A stretch of 64,000 nucleotides of DNA, from the NCBI GenBank assembly GCA_002713145.1, contig PAVS01000007.1, positions 62,001-126,000 of the forward strand. Reading direction: 5' to 3'. Source of the DNA: Halobacteriovoraceae bacterium (GTDB taxonomy: Bacteria; Bdellovibrionota; Bacteriovoracia; Bacteriovoracales; Bacteriovoracaceae). This document shows, piece after piece, positions 58,647 to 64,000 of the stretch. A program made the translations under genes and the position numbers. Position 1 is the first letter of the stretch; the number at the start of each line of letters is the position of its first letter. The notes under the pieces were generated by a model that did not search any database, was not told the DNA's origin, and worked only from the letters and a program-made list of their open reading frames with translations.

Positions 58647-59831
58647 GTGAAAAAAATTACATTCTTTCTACTCTATTTCTCTGAAGGGGCACCTATTGGT
58701 TTTATTTGGTGGTGCTTACCAGTTTTACTTAAAGACCAAGGCTTTAGTTTAGCTGAGATTTCAACCGTGAGCTCAATTGCAACCATTCCTTGGATCATAA
58801 AATTTCTCTATGCTCCCTTTGTCGATATCATTTCTTTTAAATTTCTCTCACTCAAAAAGCAATTAGTTATATATCAATTAGTGATGGGAACCAGTTTGTT
58901 TTTTCTCCAAGATGCTCTTCATTCTGAATCCCTCTCTTTTTTAATTACTATTCTATGCTTGCATGGAGTGTTCGCAGCTCTGCAAGATATTTGTATAGAT
59001 GCTCTTGTCATTAGAAGTATACCGAACGGCGATCTCGGAAAAATGAACGGCATTTTGCAAAGTGGGATGTTGGTGGGAAGGAGTATTTTTGGGGGAGCGG
59101 GAGTTTTTATTGCTGCTAAACTAGGAGTGAATTATTTAGTCGTTTTTTTAATGTTGAGTGTATTTGTGAGTTTGATCTTTTTAGCTGCTTCGAAAATTCA
59201 AGAAACCAAACTTCCGAACAGGACAGTACGTGAGTATCTCTATGACTTAAAAGCGGTCCTCGCTCGAGTGAGCTTTTGGATGCTCATCATAATAACTTAT
59301 TTTGCAGGCTTTTCTTATAATGGCATTTCTACTATCGGAAGTGCTCTTTTAAAAGAATTAGGTGCCTCAGCTCAAATTCATGCCACAACCTATAGTTTAT
59401 TCATCCCCATCTCAATGTCTCTTGGAGCCCTCATCTGGGGGAGATGGTCAGACCGCCTCCCTGCCGCCAAAGTCTTAATCGCTGCTATTGCATCCACTGC
59501 AGTTGTCTCTATAACGGTAGGGCTGGGACTCGATATTAAGCTTCCCCTTACGGTGCTTATTTTATTATATGTGATCTTTTATTTTTTTATAGGGGGTTGT
59601 ACCGCCAGCCTCTATTCATTTTTAATGAAGCATACTAAAAAAGAATTTGCAGCTCTTGAGTTCTCTTTATTTATGGGGGTGGTCAATCTTTGCGACTCAA
59701 ATGCGAGTTATCTCACTGGCCAACTGACTGAAAGCTTTTCCTACACGGTGAATACAATTATTTTAGGAAGTATCTCTTTGTGTGCACTTCCCCTGTTAAT
59801 AAAATGCCGCTTCACAGTAAATAAGAGTTAA
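58647..59831 (+). CDS. AmpG-like MFS transporter
   Basis: A 394-residue major-facilitator protein with about 12 helices. The start FFLLYFSEGAPIGFIWWCLP and the segment HGVFAALQDICIDALVIRS are typical of AmpG, the importer of muropeptides from peptidoglycan turnover. IPWIIKFLYAPFVDIISF is the other recurrent part. Some AmpG-like proteins carry other cargo. It starts with GTG at 58647, 13 nt after the desuccinylase-like gene, so it may be in the rimK operon. The downstream 70 nt carry no strong terminator. Confidence 0.85.
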   Translation: MKKITFFLLYFSEGAPIGFIWWCLPVLLKDQGFSLAEISTVSSIATIPWIIKFLYAPFVDIISFKFLSLKKQLVIYQLVMGTSLFFLQDALHSESLSFLITILCLHGVFAALQDICIDALVIRSIPNGDLGKMNGILQSGMLVGRSIFGGAGVFIAAKLGVNYLVVFLMLSVFVSLIFLAASKIQETKLPNRTVREYLYDLKAVLARVSFWMLIIITYFAGFSYNGISTIGSALLKELGASAQIHATTYSLFIPISMSLGALIWGRWSDRLPAAKVLIAAIASTAVVSITVGLGLDIKLPLTVLILLYVIFYFFIGGCTASLYSFLMKHTKKEFAALEFSLFMGVVNLCDSNASYLTGQLTESFSYTVNTIILGSISLCALPLLIKCRFTVNKS

Positions 59832-59903
59832 ATATTTACATCGACTTTAAAACATTCAATACTAGATGGTATAAGTTAAGTTTCTAAAGAGGATAGTGGC
59901 TTT

Positions 59904-62900
59904 ATGAAAAGCAGCGTTTTCATCATTTTCATTTGTTCAATCTTATCCACTTCAATATTAGCTTCTGATCTTAATTGTAATCAATTAGAAACAACGAAAA
60001 ATTTCAAAGGGGCACTCAGTCTCATTCAAACCAAAATATCGAAAGTCCAAGCTGTTTTGAATGGAAAAAAAGTCGATGGGGTTATTTTTAGAGAAATTTT
60101 TGGCCTAGACTTTGATCTTTCTAAAACATCTACAAAAATTAGTTCCATAAAAAACACCATTTATGAGTTTAATGGTGTCGCTCTTGAAAATCGAACCATC
60201 GCGAACTGTTTAAAACAAGCTGAGCAGCAAGAAAAATGGGAGCAATTGACTTCCGCTTCTACTCAATTAAGAGAATTAGAAATTCAGCTTTTACAAAGAA
60301 ATCTCGAACTTTCTGATAGTTTACGAGAGTCAAACTTAACAGAGACAAGCATTCCCAGATTAAGAGAGCAAATAGTTCTCGATTCTCAAACAGCTTTGGG
60401 GATTAAAAATAAATTAGAAAATGATCTTTTGAGAAATCAGAAAGAAGCTCTTAAAAATACGAATGAAGAAAAACAGGACTTGTTATCACTTGAGAATGAG
60501 CTGACAAAAATAAAAATTGAGCTGCTAGAGAAAAAAATTACATTTAATAATAATCTTGAAACTAAGATTAAGTATTTTGAAAATCTTAATGAAAAGTTAG
60601 CTACGTCGTCCTCTCATCTCTCTTCACAAAACCGTGATGAGCTGGTGAATCATTTTATCTCCGTCCAAGAACTTTGGTTGAAGCTGAGCGAAGAAAATTA
60701 TCAAGATTTATTTCGCTTTGATAATAACCTCGAACTACCAACGATACCCCCACTTGAGGGAATAGAGGAGAGGAAAAATACGGAAAAACTAAGAGAACTC
60801 AGAACAGAGTTAGTGCAGTTGAGACTCAATATTGTTCAATCTTATACAGAAAAAAAATATTATGAATTAAAGCTTCTGAACCAACTTGTAACCAGTAGTA
60901 ATGCGATTCGAACGAGGTTCTTTCGAAAACTAGGCTACTCTTATTTCTTTAAAACATTTTTGAGCACAAGCTCTTTCCAGCTCATAAAAAATGAAATTCT
61001 CAATGCACCCTATAGAATTCTAAGTTATTTTTATTCAAAATTTCTTTACGTGAGAGAACAGATTTCCATAGGACAAAAAGGGTATGTAAATATCTTTTCA
61101 AAAATCTTTGGGCTGATTCTTATTTTCTCTTTTTTGGCCATGTTAAAAGTGCTCTATGGAAAAGGAAAGGAGCGATTAGATTCATTTCTTCAAACGGCCC
61201 TAAGACAAAATCCACGATCATATTTCTGGAAGAAAACTTATTTCTTTTGGGTCAAGATAAGGGATATATCAATCCCTTTAATGTGGTTATTCACACTTCA
61301 TTTAATAGATGACCTTGCGATCGTATCGGAAATTCATCTCTTGTTTAAAGTTGTTGAAATTTATTTATGGTCCATTATATTAAAATCTTTTCTCACTAGT
61401 TTTCTTGGTTCTGTCTCAAGGTTAGACTCAACAAATTTTTCGGCTTTTCGTATCAAGGCAGAGGAAACATCAAACAAATTTAAGAATATTTTTCTTATTT
61501 ATTTTTACACAATGATTTTCTTTGAAATAACGGTTGGTAAAGTTTATATCTACACTCTTATTAATATAATTGTCCTGGCTTATTCAGTTTACTCATTGAT
61601 TATGGAATCGAGTCGTTGGGAAAGTGAATTCTCTGTCTACACAGAAAAGAAATTCTCCGGTGTGATCGTTGAAAAATACTTTCAGCTTATAAGTTTTCTC
61701 CCTTCTCAATTAAGAGCCTTTTTTATTCTGCTCTTTATTATCGTTTTTAAAGCTGTTGATTTTGTTATATCGCTGACTGAAAATTTTGAAATTTCAAAGA
61801 AGCTCTCTGCAAATTTATTTAAAAAACAAATCGAAAAAGTCGAAGCTGAAGAAGGGGAGGATAATAAGATTCCTCATGAGTACAAAGAACTGTATTCTCC
61901 CAAATCTATTGATTCGAGTGAAGAATATGTTTTTAGTGCTCAAGGCCTGGAAGAAAAACTTCATGGAGAAGTTCAAGAATGGTTGAATGAATCATCAGAT
62001 GAACACTCCTTGGTTGTTTATGGAGACAAAGGAATAGGTAAGACAACATTGCTTAAAAAAGTCGCAGCAATGGTTGGAGAGAAAGAAGAATTGGAGGTTC
62101 ACTATGCTAAAGTCCCCTCCAAAACTATATCAAAAGAGAGTTTAGTTTTATTTATTTCAGAAATTCTCACGGGTCAAAGGATTCAGGAAGAAGATGTGGA
62201 CTTCTATGAAATTGACAGGAATAGTGACAAAAAGAAACTCGTTATTTTAGATGAAGCTCAGAATATATTTCTTTCTCACACTGGTGGTTTTGAGGCTTAT
62301 TATGCTTTAACCAATCTAGTGAATTACAACACAAAGAATGTTTTTTGGATTTTGTCTTTTAACAAATATAGTTGGCTCTATCTTGATCGAGCGTTTGGAA
62401 GAACACAATTTTTTAGAAATATTTTTGAACTCAAAGGCTGGACAGACACTAAAATTAAAGAACTCATTCTTAAACGCCACGCTAAATCTCAATATAAGCT
62501 CTCTTACGATCTGTTGATTAGTGCGACAAAGTCTCAAGATGAAATAGATAAATACTCAAGTGTAGAATCCAAATTTTTTAAACTTTTGTGGGAGATGTCG
62601 AATGGTAACCCTCGCTCAGCTCTCTTTTTATGGATATCGGCACTTTCACGAAAAAACAGAATTTATTTTAATGTTAATATTCCTAAGGATGTTGATCTCG
62701 CTGGCCTAGAAAAGCTTCCAGATGATCTTATGTTTGTGGTGGCCCATGTGATTAAGCATGAAAATCTTACTTCCAGTGAGATTGCCAAGACGACCGGACT
62801 ACCAGAGGGAATCGTTCGTAATGCGATAAGGCTTGCTTTAGAGAATAAGTTTTTCTTCAGAGATAAAGGCCATCGTTATATGGTTGATATTTCAACTCAA

Positions 62901-62951
62901 TATGGCGTAACTAAGTATTTAAGACTAAAGAATTTTATTTATGGAAACTGA
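59904..62951 (+). CDS. Large membrane protein: periplasmic coiled coil, transmembrane helices, P-loop ATPase and winged helix
   Basis: A 1015-residue protein not matching one known family. A signal peptide (1-21) precedes about 340 residues of coiled coil (LRELEIQLLQRNLELSD and many heptads). About seven helices span residues 390-630, roughly like the pore-proximal part of MscK-type channels. A cytoplasmic AAA-like ATPase follows: Walker A GDKGIGKTT (707-715), Walker B LVILDEAQ (D783, E784) and a sensor-type segment ILSFNKYSW. A C-terminal winged helix (about 950-1010) has SSEIAKTTGLPEGIVRNAI. It overlaps the start of an MscS channel gene by 11 nt. ATP-driven gating or signalling on that channel is inferred. 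Confidence 0.7.
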   Translation: MKSSVFIIFICSILSTSILASDLNCNQLETTKNFKGALSLIQTKISKVQAVLNGKKVDGVIFREIFGLDFDLSKTSTKISSIKNTIYEFNGVALENRTIANCLKQAEQQEKWEQLTSASTQLRELEIQLLQRNLELSDSLRESNLTETSIPRLREQIVLDSQTALGIKNKLENDLLRNQKEALKNTNEEKQDLLSLENELTKIKIELLEKKITFNNNLETKIKYFENLNEKLATSSSHLSSQNRDELVNHFISVQELWLKLSEENYQDLFRFDNNLELPTIPPLEGIEERKNTEKLRELRTELVQLRLNIVQSYTEKKYYELKLLNQLVTSSNAIRTRFFRKLGYSYFFKTFLSTSSFQLIKNEILNAPYRILSYFYSKFLYVREQISIGQKGYVNIFSKIFGLILIFSFLAMLKVLYGKGKERLDSFLQTALRQNPRSYFWKKTYFFWVKIRDISIPLMWLFTLHLIDDLAIVSEIHLLFKVVEIYLWSIILKSFLTSFLGSVSRLDSTNFSAFRIKAEETSNKFKNIFLIYFYTMIFFEITVGKVYIYTLINIIVLAYSVYSLIMESSRWESEFSVYTEKKFSGVIVEKYFQLISFLPSQLRAFFILLFIIVFKAVDFVISLTENFEISKKLSANLFKKQIEKVEAEEGEDNKIPHEYKELYSPKSIDSSEEYVFSAQGLEEKLHGEVQEWLNESSDEHSLVVYGDKGIGKTTLLKKVAAMVGEKEELEVHYAKVPSKTISKESLVLFISEILTGQRIQEEDVDFYEIDRNSDKKKLVILDEAQNIFLSHTGGFEAYYALTNLVNYNTKNVFWILSFNKYSWLYLDRAFGRTQFFRNIFELKGWTDTKIKELILKRHAKSQYKLSYDLLISATKSQDEIDKYSSVESKFFKLLWEMSNGNPRSALFLWISALSRKNRIYFNVNIPKDVDLAGLEKLPDDLMFVVAHVIKHENLTSSEIAKTTGLPEGIVRNAIRLALENKFFFRDKGHRYMVDISTQYGVTKYLRLKNFIYGN

Positions 62952-63744
62952 AAAAGACATATCTCTGCTTATTTTTGATTTTTTTAAACTGGATAAGGTT
63001 TTTTTATTTTTACTTCTCATAGGTTGTATCTATGTGATTGTAAAAATTGTCACCGTTTGGTCTTTAAGGTTACAAACTAAATTTAGCGGAAAACGTTTGG
63101 CCATTCTCCAATTGACGACTGTGTTTACCTTTCTCGCCTATTTGGTAGGGGTGCTATCCGTTTTCTATTATGTTTTTAAACCATCTAAAGAGCTATTGGT
63201 GGCTTTTGGAGGTTCTGCAGCAGTTGCTATAGGTTTTGCCCTTAAAGATTTGGTGGGCTCCATGATCGCAGGATTTATCCTTTTATTTGATAGACCTTTT
63301 CAAGTAGGGGATCGAGTCAGCTTCGATGGGGAGTATGGAGAGATCCGCAGCATTGGGCTTCGTTCTGTTAGACTGGCCACCTTAGATGATAATTTAGTGA
63401 CTATACCTAATTCTAAGTTTTTAACCGATATCGTCTCCAGTGGAAATAGCGGCGCGTTAGATATGATGGTGGTCATTCCTTTTTATATTTCTATTCATCA
63501 AGACCTAGAGATCATCAGAAAACTTTTACATGAAGTGGTTATTACCAGCCGCTTTATCTATCTGGAAAAACCGGTTGCTGTGGTGTTTGAAGAAGTTCCT
63601 CTGTCCAATCAATTTGTCATTAAAGTGAGCGTGAAAGCTTATGTGCTAGATGTCAAATTTGAGAAGTCTTTCCTCACGGATGTGACGGTGAGAGGTAATA
63701 AAATTCTAGCCGCGAATGAGATTAAGCGACCTTCTAATACCTAA
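62941..63744 (+). CDS. MscS-family channel paired with a membrane ATPase
   Basis: A 267-residue MscS-type channel: three helices (VFLFLLLIGCIYVIVKIVT; ILQLTTVFTFLAYLVGVLSV; pore helix LLVAFGGSAAVAIGFALKDL), beta-domain FDRPFQVGDRVSFDGEYGEI and LVTIPNSKFLTD, and a reduced C-terminal domain. It starts inside the ATPase gene's last codons (11-nt overlap), implying coupled expression in fixed ratio. The large partner has the coiled coil and helices that giant MscK-type channels carry on the same chain, so the pair looks like a split channel with an added ATPase. It is the third MscS-type gene here. Confidence 0.86.
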   Translation: METEKDISLLIFDFFKLDKVFLFLLLIGCIYVIVKIVTVWSLRLQTKFSGKRLAILQLTTVFTFLAYLVGVLSVFYYVFKPSKELLVAFGGSAAVAIGFALKDLVGSMIAGFILLFDRPFQVGDRVSFDGEYGEIRSIGLRSVRLATLDDNLVTIPNSKFLTDIVSSGNSGALDMMVVIPFYISIHQDLEIIRKLLHEVVITSRFIYLEKPVAVVFEEVPLSNQFVIKVSVKAYVLDVKFEKSFLTDVTVRGNKILAANEIKRPSNT

Positions 63745-63785
63745 TTGATCTATTAAAAGTGCTCCATTTAGTGTAGTTTGATGAC

Positions 63786-64000
63786 ATGATAAATGCGTTT
63801 AGAAATATAATCTTAGATATAAAAGTGATTCCTTTTCTCATCTGCATTTTAATATTTTTTTTCTTTCATTTTTATAATATTCCCTTTCACTCAGATCTCT
63901 CTCATCATAACTTTCTTACGATCCATACCAGTTTTGAGTTAGTCTCATCTTTTCTGGCATTTGCTATTTTTGTTTTAGGTCTTGCGACCTGGGAGTTTGT
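63786..64000 (+). CDS. Membrane sensor N-terminus (MASE3-like), cut off by window edge
   Basis: The ATG at 63786 opens 71 codons with no stop before the window ends. The reading shows a transmembrane helix IPFLICILIFFFFHFYN, a loop, then HHNFLTIHTSFELVSSFLAF with a further helix. The loop and the H-x-x-x-E pattern before the second helix resemble MASE3 domains that precede histidine kinase or diguanylate cyclase outputs. The output domain lies outside the window. It follows the channel pair by 41 nt on the same strand. Confidence 0.55.
   Translation, partial: MINAFRNIILDIKVIPFLICILIFFFFHFYNIPFHSDLSHHNFLTIHTSFELVSSFLAFAIFVLGLATWEF

Noticed and set aside
1-64000. CRISPR array, tRNA or rRNA genes, prophage, intact insertion sequence
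   Set aside because: No regular short repeats with spacers, no tRNA-like T-loop sequence, no ribosomal RNA segment and no transposase or phage structural protein was seen on either strand.

Overview
The window is AT-rich bacterial chromosome from a Gram-negative organism, with a dense gene order and many ATGA stop/start overlaps. There are many small lipoproteins, several beta-barrel or secreted proteins ending in an aromatic residue, a LapA-like protein, PAP2 lipid phosphatases, a cytochrome bd oxidase and secreted zinc proteases. The mix (PA2778/PA2779 pair, DUF1643, DUF4112, DUF3943, deoxyhypusine-synthase-like protein, RimK pair, many lipoproteins) suggests a free-living or predatory deltaproteobacterial-type lineage such as Bacteriovoracales. 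That placement is inference from gene content; no rRNA or tRNA gene is visible. I see no CRISPR array, prophage or intact insertion sequence.

Layout. 1-3541: a flavin-reductase-like gene diverges from a GbsR-type regulator, UbiB/AarF-like kinase, DCC-family protein, small protein and lipocalin operon, with a palindrome in the shared promoter. 3544-8554: PhnA-like zinc ribbon, the tail of a decayed Fur-family gene, an AlaDH/PNT-family dehydrogenase, a 2OG-Fe(II) oxygenase, a PAP2 phosphatase and a DUF302 protein. 8643-23840: mostly housekeeping or accessory enzymes (DUF1643, GNAT, SDRs, a lipoprotein metalloprotease, an OYE/aldehyde dehydrogenase operon, MscS channel, pseudouridine synthase, histone-deacetylase-like enzyme, M23 endopeptidase), plus a lipoprotein with the complete active site of eukaryotic-type protein-arginine deiminases at 20192-21508. 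23841-26465: a GAF-PAS-hybrid histidine kinase flanked by two copies of a structured repeat. 27170-31000: a very large 5-oxoprolinase fused to a gamma-glutamylcyclotransferase-like domain.

31057-35004 is an envelope-lipid neighbourhood (phospholipase-A2-like lipoprotein, DUF3943 and beta-barrel proteins, two PAP2 phosphatases, LapA-like protein) with a long inverted repeat between convergent genes. 35157-42640 holds a YetF-like protein, deoxyhypusine-synthase-like enzyme, AbgT transporter, an App1-like/DUF4112/CPXCG group, glutathione peroxidase and the PA2779/C39-peptidase pair. 42774-47421 holds a DEAD-box helicase and a beta-propeller/MntP/PepSY/cytochrome b561 operon; both the helicase and the propeller gene have their ribosome binding sites inside perfect or near-perfect hairpins. 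47422-52672 is a sulfur/microaerobic module: MBL-rhodanese enzyme, Crp/Fnr regulator, an FNR-type box, two YeeE/YedE permease halves and cydAB.

52745-64000 holds a secreted metalloprotease and a convergent secreted protein of unknown role, a MscS channel, RimK with a desuccinylase-like partner, an AmpG-like transporter, and a two-gene unit at 59904-63744. That unit pairs a 1015-residue membrane protein carrying a P-loop ATPase with an overlapping MscS channel gene. This pair, the oxoprolinase fusion, the deiminase lipoprotein and the paired Shine-Dalgarno-masking hairpins are the most interesting items.
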